Positions 10,260 through 18,505 of a stretch of 64,000 nucleotides of DNA are shown one piece after another; positions within the stretch are counted from its first letter, which is position 1, and each line of letters starts with the position of its first letter. This stretch comes from Gammaproteobacteria bacterium Ga0074134. GTDB lineage: Bacteria > Pseudomonadota > Gammaproteobacteria > Ga0077554 > Ga007554. The translations under genes were made by a program, and so were the position numbers. The notes below the pieces were generated by a model. The model was not told where the DNA came from. It searched no databases and saw only the letters and a program-made list of their open reading frames with translations. The DNA lies in NCBI GenBank assembly GCA_001464965.1, contig LNEJ01000059.1:1-64000 (forward strand), read 5' to 3'.

Positions 10260-11174
10260 ATGGCGCGGATACTCGGTGTCGGCATCGCCACCCTGGACAT
10301 CATCAATACCGTGGATGGCTTTCCCGCGGAAGATAGTGAGGTGCGGGCCTTAGCTCAACGTATATGCCGTGGCGGCAACGCCACCAATACCCTGGCAGTG
10401 TTGAGCCAGTTGGGGCACGCATGTGCCTGGGGCGGCGTGCTGGCGGATGAACCCGATGCCAGGCGCATCCTTGATGATCTTGCCCGCCACCGCATCGATA
10501 CGAGCGCTTGCCGCCAGGAGGCGCAGGGCAAGGTGCCTGCCTCGTACATTGTGCTGAACCGGCGCAACGGTTCGCGCACCATTATTCATTACCGTGACCT
10601 CCCCGAATACAGCTTTGCTGACTTCAGCCGCATCGATCTGTCCGGCTTTGGCTGGTTGCACTTCGAAGGCCGCGCGGTTGACGAGACACGGCGCATGCTG
10701 GAACGGGCCCGCGCCGAAGCGCCGCACACTCCGTGTTCGGTCGAGATCGAAAAACAACGCGACGCTATCGAGAACCTGTTTCCCCTCGCCGATGTGCTGT
10801 TGTTCTCGCGCAACTATGCCCGGTCATGCGGCATCGAAGATGCTGGCGCTTTTTTGCGCCACGCACGCCTCCTGGCACCCCATGCCGACCTGGTGTGCGC
10901 CTGGGGTGATAAGGGAGCATATGGCCTGACGCAGGATGGAACGGCGCACCACAGCCTTGCCTTTCCACCCGCTACGGTGGTTGACACCCTGGGTGCGGGC
11001 GACACCTTCAATGCGGGCATCATTCATGCCCGTTTGAACGGTTATACCTGGGAACACGCCTTACGATTCGCCTGTGAGCTTGCGGGAAAGAAGTGCGGGC
11101 GGGTGGGGTTTGATATCCACGCACCAACCACCCTCACCCCAACCCTCTCCCGCCTTGCGGGAGAGGGGGTGTAA
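10260..11174 (+). CDS. PfkB-family sugar kinase
   Basis: Ribokinase/PfkB-family kinase of 304 residues. The N-terminal substrate motif GGNATNTLAVLSQLG (about 38-52) and the C-terminal signature DTLGAGDTFNAGIIHA, with the catalytic Asp in GAGD, are present. An EKQRD segment and CAWGDKGAYG match ketohexokinase-like members, so a keto-sugar such as fructose is a plausible substrate, but substrate is not provable here. The last 11-15 residues are encoded by an interspersed palindromic repeat (stem 11143-11167) that reads through in frame to TAA, so the native C-terminus was probably replaced or extended by the repeat. Confidence 0.88.
   Translation: MARILGVGIATLDIINTVDGFPAEDSEVRALAQRICRGGNATNTLAVLSQLGHACAWGGVLADEPDARRILDDLARHRIDTSACRQEAQGKVPASYIVLNRRNGSRTIIHYRDLPEYSFADFSRIDLSGFGWLHFEGRAVDETRRMLERARAEAPHTPCSVEIEKQRDAIENLFPLADVLLFSRNYARSCGIEDAGAFLRHARLLAPHADLVCAWGDKGAYGLTQDGTAHHSLAFPPATVVDTLGAGDTFNAGIIHARLNGYTWEHALRFACELAGKKCGRVGFDIHAPTTLTPTLSRLAGEGV
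11143..11167. repeat. REP-like palindrome, copy 1 (inside PfkB gene end)
   Basis: A perfect 11-bp stem (CCCTCTCCCGC at 11143-11153 and its complement at 11157-11167) around a CTT loop. The identical 25-bp palindrome recurs at 18089-18113, in both cases preceded by a run of CCCTC/CCC repeats. This type of ccctctcccgc repeat is common between genes of many proteobacteria (recalled, not checked). Here it is translated as the kinase C-terminus and could also act as a terminator or mRNA 3' stabiliser. Confidence 0.9.
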
Positions 11175-11191
11175 AACAGACTTGCTTCCTG

Positions 11192-12583
11192 TTACTTCTG
11201 CGCAGCCGGGCGGCCGACGACTACTGTGATCATCCTGTCAGGCTGTATGCGCCGCTTGAAGGCATCCTGGATTTGCGGCAGGGTGACGGCATCCACCTTG
11301 GCGATAAAGGTGTCCAGGTAGTTCAGCGGTATGTTGTAAAAGCCGATCATGCCGATGTAGTCGACGATCTTTTTGTTGGTGTCGATGCGCAGCGGAAAGC
11401 CGCCGGTGATGTTTTTCTTTGAGGCTTCGAGCTCCTTGGCGGTGGGGCCTTTTTCAACAAAGGTACGCAGCGTGTCGCGCATTACCTTGAGCGCCTCATC
11501 GGCCTGATTGGATCGGGTTTGCAGGCCCATGGTGAACGGCCCCCGGTCGCGCATCGGCATGAAGTAGCTGTAAACGCTATATGACAAGCCGCGCTTTTCG
11601 CGGATTTCCTCGCTCAGGCGCGACACCAGCCCGCTGCCGCCCAGGGTGTGGTTGCCCACGTACAGCGCGAAATAGTCGGGGTCGTTGCGGCTCATGCCTG
11701 GCTGGCCGGAGAGGATATGGGTTTGCGCTGAAGGGTATTCGATGGTGACGGTTTGGGATGCCGCCAAATCGTTCACCTTGGGCAAAGCGGGCGCAGGCTC
11801 GCCTTCCGGAAGCTTGCCTACCAGGGTGTCGGCCAGTGCTTGCGCCTGGGCACGGTCCAGCGCACCGACGATGGCCACCACGGCATTGCGCGCCACATAG
11901 TAGCGGCTGTGGTGGCTGACGGCGTCATCGCGGGTGAGCGCATTGAGTGATTCCTCGGTGCCTAGCGGTGGCGCGCCATAGGGGTGGTCGCCATACATGG
12001 CCTTGTCGAATGCCTTGTCGGCAATGGCCTCCGGCGATTGCTGCTGCTGGCGCAGGCCGATCAACATGCGCTTGCGCACACGCTCGAATGCGTCCTGCGG
12101 AAAGGTGGGCTGACGCAGAATCAGCGCCAGGGTGTCGAGGGCCGGTTGCAGCACCTCCGGTTTGCTCAGGCTACGCAGACTGACCGTGGCCGTGTCCAGC
12201 TCGGCGGCGGTGGCGAATCGCGCGCCCAGATCGCCGAAGCGCTCCGCAATCTGGTCAGCGTTCAGGTCGCCAGCACCATCGTTAAGCAGGCCGTTGGTAA
12301 GTTTCGCCAGGCCGCCCTTGCCGCCATCGCGCGCACCACCCGCGTCGAACATGACGCGCACATCGACTATCGGCAGCTCTGGCGCGGGCACGAAATAGAT
12401 GCGCGCGCCGTTGGCGGTCTGCCATTGCTGGATCGCGGGGGCGGCGCTGGCAAAGGTTGCGGGCAACAGGCTGAATACTGCGACAACCGCAAACACAGCG
12501 ATTTTTCTTGCGTTGTTAAGCATGGGGTGTGGCTTCCTGGGCTGGGAGGTCGTGGAATTGGTCATATTGAGATTAACGGCCAT
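11192..12583 (-). CDS. Periplasmic M16 peptidase-like protein lacking the zinc site
   Basis: M16 (pitrilysin/processing-peptidase) family protein of 463 residues, exported by an N-terminal signal (hydrophobic core in KIAVFAVVAVFSLLPATFASA, about 27-47). The position that should hold HxxEH reads FDAGGARDGGKGGLAKLTNG, so this copy has no zinc ligands and is the inactive partner of the upstream M16 protein. Pairs of active and inactive M16B subunits form heterodimers in other bacteria. I chose the ATG at 12583 because GGAGGAGG (12589-12596) sits just before it inside the end of the upstream gene; the two genes overlap by 11 bases. The frame also opens 9 codons further upstream. Confidence 0.88.
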   Translation of the reverse strand: MAVNLNMTNSTTSQPRKPHPMLNNARKIAVFAVVAVFSLLPATFASAAPAIQQWQTANGARIYFVPAPELPIVDVRVMFDAGGARDGGKGGLAKLTNGLLNDGAGDLNADQIAERFGDLGARFATAAELDTATVSLRSLSKPEVLQPALDTLALILRQPTFPQDAFERVRKRMLIGLRQQQQSPEAIADKAFDKAMYGDHPYGAPPLGTEESLNALTRDDAVSHHSRYYVARNAVVAIVGALDRAQAQALADTLVGKLPEGEPAPALPKVNDLAASQTVTIEYPSAQTHILSGQPGMSRNDPDYFALYVGNHTLGGSGLVSRLSEEIREKRGLSYSVYSYFMPMRDRGPFTMGLQTRSNQADEALKVMRDTLRTFVEKGPTAKELEASKKNITGGFPLRIDTNKKIVDYIGMIGFYNIPLNYLDTFIAKVDAVTLPQIQDAFKRRIQPDRMITVVVGRPAAQK

Positions 12584-13955
12584 GGCGGCCTCCTCCGGCG
12601 GGCATCGCACCGTGCGCTGGCTTGTCGCTCATCGGCTGCGGATCGAGCACCGCCACGGTAAGGCCGTCGTCCACAAGATATTTGCGCGCCACCTGCTGGA
12701 TCTGTTCAGGGGTGATGGCGCTGAGCTTGTCGACATACTCATCGAGCAGCTTGGGATCCAGCCCCACTGTGACCAGCGTGCCGATCTGCATGGCCTGGTA
12801 AAACGGCGAATCCAGTTCGTAGACCTTGCTGGCGATAACCTGAGCCTTGATGCGGGCAAGCTCCTGCGCGCTCACCGGCTCGTCCTGGAGGCGCTTGATC
12901 TGATCACGGATCGCCTGTTCCAGGTCCGCCACGCTGCGATCCTGGGAGGGCGTGCCGGCGAAGTTGAAGACATCCGCGCCGCGGTTATACATGTTATAGC
13001 CTGCGCCCGCTTCGGCGGCGATCTGTGATCCGCGCACCAACTCTTTGGCAAAACGCGCACTGTCGCCACCATCCAGCACGCCGGCCAGCATCTCCAGCGC
13101 GTAGGGCTCCCAGCTTTCCTTGGCGGTCTTGATGACCGGTACCTTGTAGCCCATCAGAAGATAAGGCAGCTCCGCTGGGGCCTTGACGGTGACGCGGCGC
13201 ACCCCCTTTTGTTCTATTTCCTGGCGCGGCTTGGCGGGGGTTATCTTGCTGGGTTTGAGTGGTCCGAAATACTGCTTGGCCAGCTTGAACACGTCATCGG
13301 CATTCACATCGCCCACCACCACGACCGTGGCGTTATTCGGGGCATACCATTTCTGGTACCACTCACGCAGGTCCTCGGCACGGAGGTTTTCCAGGTCATC
13401 CATCCAGCCAATAATGGGGTGACGATAGGGGCTGTTGACGAAGGCGGCGGCGGTGAACTGCTCCTGGGTCAGGGCCTGTGGCTCATCGTCGGTGCGCAAA
13501 CGGCGCTCCTCCATCACCACCTTGATCTCTTTGGCGAATTCCTCTGGTTGCAACAGCAGATTGCGCATGCGATCCGCCTCCAGCTCGAAACTCACTTTGA
13601 GGCGGCTTTTCTCCATTTGCTGGAAATAGGCGGTGTAGTCCTGGCCGGTAAAGGCGTTCTCACGCCCGCCGTTGGCGGCGATGATGCGCGAAAATTCCCC
13701 GGCAGGGCGTTTGGGAGTACCCTTGAACATCATGTGCTCCAGCACATGGGAGACGCCGGTGATGCCATCGTGCTCGTAGCTGCTGCCTACCTTGTACCAG
13801 ACTTGCGACACCATCACCGGGGCGCGATGATCCTCTTTGACAATCACGCGCAAACCATTGTCCAGCGTGGTTTCGCGCAAAGCGTTCTGCGCCTGCGCGG
13901 ATGACATGAAAGACAGGCTGAAAAAAGCTGTGAATAGCAGAAAGCGTATCGGCAT
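12573..13955 (-). CDS. Zinc-dependent M16 peptidase, periplasmic
   Basis: M16B peptidase of 460 residues with a cleavable signal (MPIRFLLFTAFFSLSFMSSAQAQ region; three more residues than that complete it) and the inverted zinc motif HxxEH in GVSHVLEHMMFKGT. The distal Glu ligand is likely in FELEADRMRNLLL. It degrades peptides in the periplasm, presumably as a heterodimer with the zinc-less protein encoded next. The ATG at 13955 is preferred over an upstream frame extension to 14126, since it puts the signal peptide at the N-terminus. The pair lies divergent from ftsY with about 120 bp between starts, an arrangement kept in many gammaproteobacteria. Confidence 0.92.
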   Translation of the reverse strand: MPIRFLLFTAFFSLSFMSSAQAQNALRETTLDNGLRVIVKEDHRAPVMVSQVWYKVGSSYEHDGITGVSHVLEHMMFKGTPKRPAGEFSRIIAANGGRENAFTGQDYTAYFQQMEKSRLKVSFELEADRMRNLLLQPEEFAKEIKVVMEERRLRTDDEPQALTQEQFTAAAFVNSPYRHPIIGWMDDLENLRAEDLREWYQKWYAPNNATVVVVGDVNADDVFKLAKQYFGPLKPSKITPAKPRQEIEQKGVRRVTVKAPAELPYLLMGYKVPVIKTAKESWEPYALEMLAGVLDGGDSARFAKELVRGSQIAAEAGAGYNMYNRGADVFNFAGTPSQDRSVADLEQAIRDQIKRLQDEPVSAQELARIKAQVIASKVYELDSPFYQAMQIGTLVTVGLDPKLLDEYVDKLSAITPEQIQQVARKYLVDDGLTVAVLDPQPMSDKPAHGAMPAGGGRHGR

Positions 13956-14074
13956 ATAGATGTAGTCCTTGTTGTTGTCTTGAAGCCAGACTGAAATCGG
14001 GGCATGAATGATGTTAGAATGCCCTGCATCATCACGCCTGATCTCAGACACTGAGCTTATTGACCGAGAATAGC

Positions 14075-15106
14075 ATGTTTGGTTTCCTGAAAAAAAAGGG
14101 CGACGATAAAATTCCGCCCGATTCAATCGCAGCCCCGGACGCTGAAGCGCCTGTCGAGCAGCCCGCTGGACTCTTCAATCGCCTGAAAAACCGCCTGACG
14201 CGCACCCGCCAGGGCCTGACCGAGGGTTTGGCCAGTCTGGTGCTGGGCAAAAAACAGATCGACGCGGAGGTGCTGGAAGACCTCGAAACCCGGTTATTGA
14301 GCGCCGATGCCGGCGTGGATGCCACGCGCAAGATCATTGGTGATCTGACGGCACGGGTGGCGCGCAAACAGCTCGCCGATGCCGACGCCCTGTTTGCAGC
14401 ACTGCGCGAGGATATGCTGGCAATTCTGCAACCGTGCGACAAGCCCCTGGTGATTCCCGCAGGCCGCAAAACGCCATTTGTGCTGCTCATGGTGGGGATT
14501 AACGGTGCGGGCAAGACCACCACCATCGGCAAGCTCGCCAAGCGCTTTCAGAACCAGGGACACTCCGTAATGCTCGCCGCGGGCGACACCTTCCGCGCCG
14601 CGGCGGTGGAACAGTTGCAGGTATGGGGCGAGCGCAATGGTATCCCGGTGATCGCCCAGAAACAGGGGGCCGATCCGGCCTCGGTGGCCTATGACGCCCT
14701 CCAGGCCGCCACGGCGCGCGGCGTGGACGTGCTGATCGCCGACACGGCGGGCCGGCTGCACACCCAGACCAACCTCATGGAAGAACTGAAAAAGATCAAG
14801 CGCGTCATCGCCAAACTCGACCCCGGCGCCCCACATGAGGTGATGCTGGTGGTTGACGCCGGCATTGGTCAGAACGCGCTCAATCAGGCCCAGCAGTTCG
14901 GCCAGGCAGTGGGCCTGACCGGCATCACCCTCACCAAGCTGGACGGTACCGCCAAGGGCGGCACCATCTTCGCCATCGCGCAAAAAACGGGTCTGCCCAT
15001 CCGCTTTATCGGCGTCGGCGAAGGCATCGACGATCTGCGCGAATTCGATGCCGCGGAGTTTGTTGATGCATTGCTGGGAGGGGAACAGCAAGAGGCAAGT
15101 AAATAA
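14075..15106 (+). CDS. ftsY: Signal recognition particle receptor FtsY
   Basis: SRP receptor GTPase, 343 residues, which brings ribosome-SRP complexes to the Sec translocon. The N domain (four-helix bundle, about 20-110) is followed by the G domain with the P-loop GINGAGKTTTIGKL, DTAGRL, and TKLDGTAKGG. The acidic A domain is very short compared with E. coli FtsY (about 40 residues against 200), which is usual outside enterics. The ATG at 14075 is chosen; a TTG 15 bases upstream is in frame. ftsE follows after 63 bases. Confidence 0.97.
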   Translation: MFGFLKKKGDDKIPPDSIAAPDAEAPVEQPAGLFNRLKNRLTRTRQGLTEGLASLVLGKKQIDAEVLEDLETRLLSADAGVDATRKIIGDLTARVARKQLADADALFAALREDMLAILQPCDKPLVIPAGRKTPFVLLMVGINGAGKTTTIGKLAKRFQNQGHSVMLAAGDTFRAAAVEQLQVWGERNGIPVIAQKQGADPASVAYDALQAATARGVDVLIADTAGRLHTQTNLMEELKKIKRVIAKLDPGAPHEVMLVVDAGIGQNALNQAQQFGQAVGLTGITLTKLDGTAKGGTIFAIAQKTGLPIRFIGVGEGIDDLREFDAAEFVDALLGGEQQEASK

Positions 15107-15169
15107 GCAGGAATTTGCATGAGCACCCCCTGTTCTATATTCTTCTTTTTACTCACCACTTTTGAAAAC

Positions 15170-15823
15170 ATGATCCAGTTTACCAACGTCACCAAACGCT
15201 ATCCCGGCGGCCATCAGGCCCTGAGCAATGTCAGTTTCGAGCTGAAATCTGGAGAAATGGCCTTTCTCACCGGCCACTCCGGCGCCGGTAAAAGCACCCT
15301 GCTCAAGCTGATCACCTGTATCGAGCGGCCCACTGCTGGGCAGGTGATGGTCAATGGCAAGAATCTCGGCAAGCTGGGCCGCCGCCATGTCCCTGCGGTG
15401 CGGCGCCAGATCGGCATGATCTTCCAGGATCACAAACTCATCAATGAGCGCACCGTATTCGACAACGTAGCCCTGCCGCTGGTGATCGCCGGCCTGCACA
15501 ACCATCAGGAAATTGCCCGCCGCGTGCGTGCTGCGCTCGACAAGGTGGGGCTGCTGGGCAAGGAAAAACAGTATCCGGTGACGCTCTCCAGCGGCGAGCA
15601 GCAGCGCGTCGGCATCGCCCGCGCTGTCGTCAACAAACCGGCGCTGTTGCTGGCCGACGAACCCACTGGAAACCTTGACCCCGATCTGGCGGCGGAGGTG
15701 ATGGGATTGTTCGGGCAATTCAACCAGGTCGGCGTCACGGTGCTGATCGTCAGCCATAACATCGACCTCATCAGCCGCTTCCGGTCACGCATACTGCACC
15801 TGGAAAATGGCGGGCTGGTGTAG
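15170..15823 (+). CDS. ftsE: Cell-division ABC ATPase FtsE
   Basis: ATPase subunit of FtsEX, 217 residues, which controls septal peptidoglycan hydrolases through EnvC-type activators. Walker A GHSGAGKSTLLKL, signature LSSGEQQRVGIARA, Walker B LLLADEPTGNLD and the H-loop VSHN are intact. The start at 15170 (MIQFTNVTKRYPGG) matches family N-termini; an upstream in-frame extension is unlikely. The TAG stop at 15821-15823 is the first three bases of a palindromic repeat that separates ftsE from ftsX by 90 bases, whereas these genes normally overlap. Confidence 0.97.
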   Translation: MIQFTNVTKRYPGGHQALSNVSFELKSGEMAFLTGHSGAGKSTLLKLITCIERPTAGQVMVNGKNLGKLGRRHVPAVRRQIGMIFQDHKLINERTVFDNVALPLVIAGLHNHQEIARRVRAALDKVGLLGKEKQYPVTLSSGEQQRVGIARAVVNKPALLLADEPTGNLDPDLAAEVMGLFGQFNQVGVTVLIVSHNIDLISRFRSRILHLENGGLV

Positions 15824-15877
15824 GGTGCGTCCCACGCACCACCGCAAAACGGTAACAGATGCACATAGCGCACCCTA
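15821..15877. repeat. REP-like palindromic repeat between ftsE and ftsX
   Basis: A 57-bp unit bounded by TAGGGTGCG (15821-15829) and its exact complement CGCACCCTA (15869-15877). An inner GGTGCG/CGCACC pair lies within its left part (right half ACGCACC around 15834-15840). Repeats with this GTAGGGTGCG...CGCACCCTA form are familiar in proteobacterial intergenic regions (recalled). The left edge supplies the ftsE stop codon. As RNA it would fold between the two cistrons and could lower ftsX expression or protect the ftsE 3' end. Confidence 0.75.
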
Positions 15878-15913
15878 TCCCCTAAACTTCCGAGTAAGCC
15901 ACATAACACATTG

Positions 15914-16834
15914 ATGCGCATAAAAAACTACTTTCTCAACCACCTTTACGCCTTCTTTTACAGTCTGGGCCAGATGAGCCGCGCGCCGCTGTCCAGTGTC
16001 ATGACCATGGTGGTGATTGGCATCACCCTGGCCTTGCCCGCCGGGCTGTATGCCGTGCTGAAAAATGCCCAGCAGCTCAGTGCGGGCTGGGATGATGTGG
16101 CGCAAATCTCGGTGTTTCTCAAAAAGGACGTGGACAGCCAGGCTTTGGCTGGTCTGGCAAAGCGTTTGCATGACCGGCCGGATATCGCCAAGATTACGAC
16201 CGTTCCGGCGGCCCAGGCGTTGGAGGAATTCAGAAAACTTTCCGGTTTCGACGACGCCTTGCGTGCCTTGGATGAAAATCCCCTACCTTCTGTATTGATA
16301 ATTCAGCCGGCAGTGGGATATGCTGACCCAGCGGCCGTCGAACATTTGCAGGCGTCGCTACGAAAACTGCCGGAAGCCGATTTTGTCCAATTGGATATCC
16401 AGTGGGTACAACGCCTGCACGCAGTGCTTGAAATCGCCAAACGCGGCGTGGAGATCCTCGCCGTGTTGCTGGGGCTGGCGGTGCTGCTGATTGTGGGGAA
16501 CACCATCCGCCTGGGCGTCCAGAGCAACCGTGACGAAATCGCGATCACCAAACTGATCGGCGCCACTGATGGCTTCGTCCGCCGCCCCTTTTTATATGCC
16601 GGAGTCTGGTACGGGCTGCTGGGCGGTATCATCGCCTGGGGGCTGGTCAGTCTCGCGCTGTTGCTGCTGGATGAGCCGGTGAGGAAAGTGTCGGCCCTGT
16701 ATGACAGCGCCTTCGCCCTGGGTATGCTGGATGCCTGGACCATTCTGTTGCTGCTATGCTCTGGCACGCTGCTCGGCCTGCTTGGGTCGTGGCTGGCGGT
16801 GGGCAAGCATTTGCGGGCGGTTGAACCCGATTGA
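15914..16834 (+). CDS. ftsX: Cell-division membrane protein FtsX
   Basis: Membrane subunit of FtsEX, 306 residues, with four transmembrane helices: one near residues 25-45 (SSVMTMVVIGITLALPAGLY) and three in the C-terminal half (VEILAVLLGLAVLLIVGNTI, LLGGIIAWGLVSLALLLL and the last before LAVGKHLRAVEP). The large periplasmic loop (about 55-175) is the domain that recruits the hydrolase activator. The start is the ATG at 15914; a TTG directly before it is also in frame. It is followed by the CIRCE operator and rpoH. Confidence 0.95.
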   Translation: MRIKNYFLNHLYAFFYSLGQMSRAPLSSVMTMVVIGITLALPAGLYAVLKNAQQLSAGWDDVAQISVFLKKDVDSQALAGLAKRLHDRPDIAKITTVPAAQALEEFRKLSGFDDALRALDENPLPSVLIIQPAVGYADPAAVEHLQASLRKLPEADFVQLDIQWVQRLHAVLEIAKRGVEILAVLLGLAVLLIVGNTIRLGVQSNRDEIAITKLIGATDGFVRRPFLYAGVWYGLLGGIIAWGLVSLALLLLDEPVRKVSALYDSAFALGMLDAWTILLLLCSGTLLGLLGSWLAVGKHLRAVEPD

Positions 16835-16859
16835 CGGAGTGCATGGAACTTTTTCCGCG

Positions 16860-16886
16860 TTAGCACTCTAATGGTAGGAGTGCTAA
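16860..16886. promoter_or_regulatory. Perfect CIRCE operator (HrcA site) upstream of rpoH
   Basis: TTAGCACTC at 16860-16868, nine spacer bases, then GAGTGCTAA at 16878-16886. This is an exact match to the CIRCE inverted repeat bound by the heat-shock repressor HrcA. It lies 26 bases after the ftsX stop and about 104 bases before the rpoH ATG, with no other gene between. CIRCE normally sits at groESL or dnaK/grpE promoters. The placement suggests HrcA represses a promoter for rpoH. No hrcA is in this window. Confidence 0.9.
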
Positions 16887-16989
16887 TATTGGCACCTATT
16901 TAGGGATTTCTTGAGATAGATCAAATCATGGGACCGGAAAAACTGCTATATACATACCATAATTCTAAAATGGAGAGGGGGGTACAGCA

Positions 16990-17847
16990 ATGAGCAAAAC
17001 CATGCAGCTGGATTTAGTGTTGCCGCCAGTAGGCAGCATCGAGGCTTACACCCAAGCGGTGGCGCGTATACCTGTATTGACTGCGGAAGCCGAGCGCGAA
17101 CTCGCGCTGCGCCTGCGCAATGAGAATGATCTGGATGCCGCCCGGCATCTGGTGATGTCGCACCTGCGCTTTGTGGTGCACGTCGCGCGCGGTTACAGTG
17201 GCTATGGCCTGGCGCAGGCGGACCTCATCCAGGAAGGCAACATCGGCCTGATGAAGGCGGTCAAACATTTTGACCCCACCATGAATGTGCGCCTGGTGTC
17301 GTTCGCCGTACACTGGGTGCGCGCCGAAATGCACGAATTCATCCTGCGCAACTGGCGCATCGTGCGGGTGGCGACCACCAAGGCGCAGCGCAAGCTGTTC
17401 TTCAATCTGCGCAGCTCCAAGAAGCACCTCGGCTGGTTCAGCCGCGAGGAGGTCGATGCGCTCGCCAAGGATTTGAACGTAAGCCCGGAAGTAGTGCGCG
17501 AAATGGAAATGCGCATGAACGGCTACGATGCCTCCTTCGATCCCTATACCGAGGATGAAGATGCCGAATCCCCCAACATAGCCCCTGCGGCCTATCTGGC
17601 GGACGCGCAGGCTGACCCTTCGCTGATGCTAGAGAACAGCGATTGGGAGTCTCGCGGAACGGAGCGTTTGCACAACGCCCTCACCGCACTGGATAAACGC
17701 AGCCAGGATATCCTTCAGCGCCGCTGGCTGGCCGATGACAAAGCCACGCTGCATGACCTGGCCGACAAATACCAGGTCTCGGCTGAGCGCATCCGCCAAC
17801 TGGAAAAGAGCGCAATGAAAAAGCTCAAGCAGGCGCTGGAGGCTTAA
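16990..17847 (+). CDS. rpoH: Heat-shock sigma factor RpoH (sigma-32)
   Basis: Alternative sigma factor of 285 residues for heat-shock genes. Region 2 motifs ([52 protein letters not shown]) and region 4.2 helix-turn-helix ([31 protein letters not shown]) are complete. The diagnostic RpoH box QRKLFFNLR is at 133-141. A strong GGAGAGGGGGG ribosome site (16972-16982) precedes the ATG. It follows ftsYEX as in other gammaproteobacteria. A CIRCE operator lies upstream, so transcription is probably heat-controlled by HrcA. The TAA stop (17845-17847) forms the first bases of a 228-bp inverted-repeat element. Confidence 0.97.
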   Translation: MSKTMQLDLVLPPVGSIEAYTQAVARIPVLTAEAERELALRLRNENDLDAARHLVMSHLRFVVHVARGYSGYGLAQADLIQEGNIGLMKAVKHFDPTMNVRLVSFAVHWVRAEMHEFILRNWRIVRVATTKAQRKLFFNLRSSKKHLGWFSREEVDALAKDLNVSPEVVREMEMRMNGYDASFDPYTEDEDAESPNIAPAAYLADAQADPSLMLENSDWESRGTERLHNALTALDKRSQDILQRRWLADDKATLHDLADKYQVSAERIRQLEKSAMKKLKQALEA

Positions 17848-18072
17848 GAGCCTGTCTGTGAATAAATCATCCCTGCGACGGAGGCCGGTTTTGCGCAGGG
17901 CAAGGAAGGCTGAGCGTAGTGTGCTTGTTGCACATGAGCGAAGCGTGACACCGCACTGCGCAAAACCGGCCCCGTCCCTCCGGGTTGCGCTCCAAAACAT
18001 GCCAGGCGGCGTTGCTCGTCGTTCATTTGGAATCACCAAACTTCTCTCGATTTATTCACAGACAGGCTCTTA
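17845..18072. repeat. 228-bp MITE-like element with 24-bp perfect terminal inverted repeats
   Basis: The ends 17845-17868 and 18049-18072 are perfect 24-bp inverted repeats starting TAAGAGCCTGTCTGTG. A second perfect inverted pair of 16 bp lies inside (17883-17898 and 17956-17971, GGCCGGTTTTGCGCAG), so the transcript would form a long nested hairpin. There is no transposase frame. The first three bases are the rpoH stop codon. No clear target duplication flanks it. The intergenic DNA from 17848 to 18178 holds only this element and the REP-like palindrome at 18089. Confidence 0.85.
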
Positions 18073-18088
18073 TCCACCCTCTCCCCAG

Positions 18089-18113
18089 CCCTCTCCCGCC
18101 TTGCGGGAGAGGG
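18089..18113. repeat. REP-like palindrome, copy 2
   Basis: Identical in its 25 bases to the palindrome at 11143-11167 (11-bp stem, CTT loop), again preceded by CCCTCTCCCC-type repeats. It lies just after the 228-bp element, downstream of rpoH and the convergent metal-efflux operon, and may serve as a transcription or mRNA 3' end signal for either. Confidence 0.88.
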
Positions 18114-18178
18114 GGCATATACACACCTGTGAATGGGAATCAGCATGACGACGTAGTTTTGCCGTCATGTTCTGTGCT

Positions 18179-18481
18179 TCACTCCAACCGTCCTGCCTCC
18201 AGCACCGGCACCATCCAGTAGTGCAGGCCGCTACCGGCAAAGCCATGCTTAAGTCCTTCGATGACTTCTCGCGCCTCCTCCATGGGGAGGTGGCATCGGA
18301 ACATCAGCCTGCGGCTGTGGCCCGCCACCTGTTCGGCTATGCTGAGGGGTTGATGCCCAGTGCCGTGACCGTTGACCTCCAGGCTCGTGAAACCGCCCAC
18401 ACCCTCACAGGTAAGCAGCCAGTCCACCAGTGCGTCCTCGATGGCCGGGGTGGCGATAATCTCAAGCAGGCATTCATTCAT
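18179..18481 (-). CDS. DUF3240-family small protein of the metal-efflux operon
   Basis: A 100-residue soluble protein resembling the DUF3240 family, small PII/ferredoxin-like proteins regularly encoded at the end of heavy-metal RND operons. Visible features are MNECLLEIIATPAIEDALVDWLL at the start (family-like beta-alpha), a GVGGFTSLEVNGHG turn and a HYWMVPVLEAG end. His residues at HGTGH and GHSRR might bind metal. It begins 25 bases after the RND pump stop, with GAGGA before the ATG at 18481; a TTG six codons upstream is in frame. Role in efflux is unproven; an allosteric or metal-sensing role is often assumed. Confidence 0.75.
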   Translation of the reverse strand: MNECLLEIIATPAIEDALVDWLLTCEGVGGFTSLEVNGHGTGHQPLSIAEQVAGHSRRLMFRCHLPMEEAREVIEGLKHGFAGSGLHYWMVPVLEAGRLE

Positions 18482-18505
18482 GTTGTTGTCCTCAATCAAT
18501 CAGGT

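Noticed and set aside
16887-16920. Sigma-54 promoter before rpoH (TTGGCAC)
   Set aside because: TTGGCAC at about 16889-16895 has no TTGC at the required distance.
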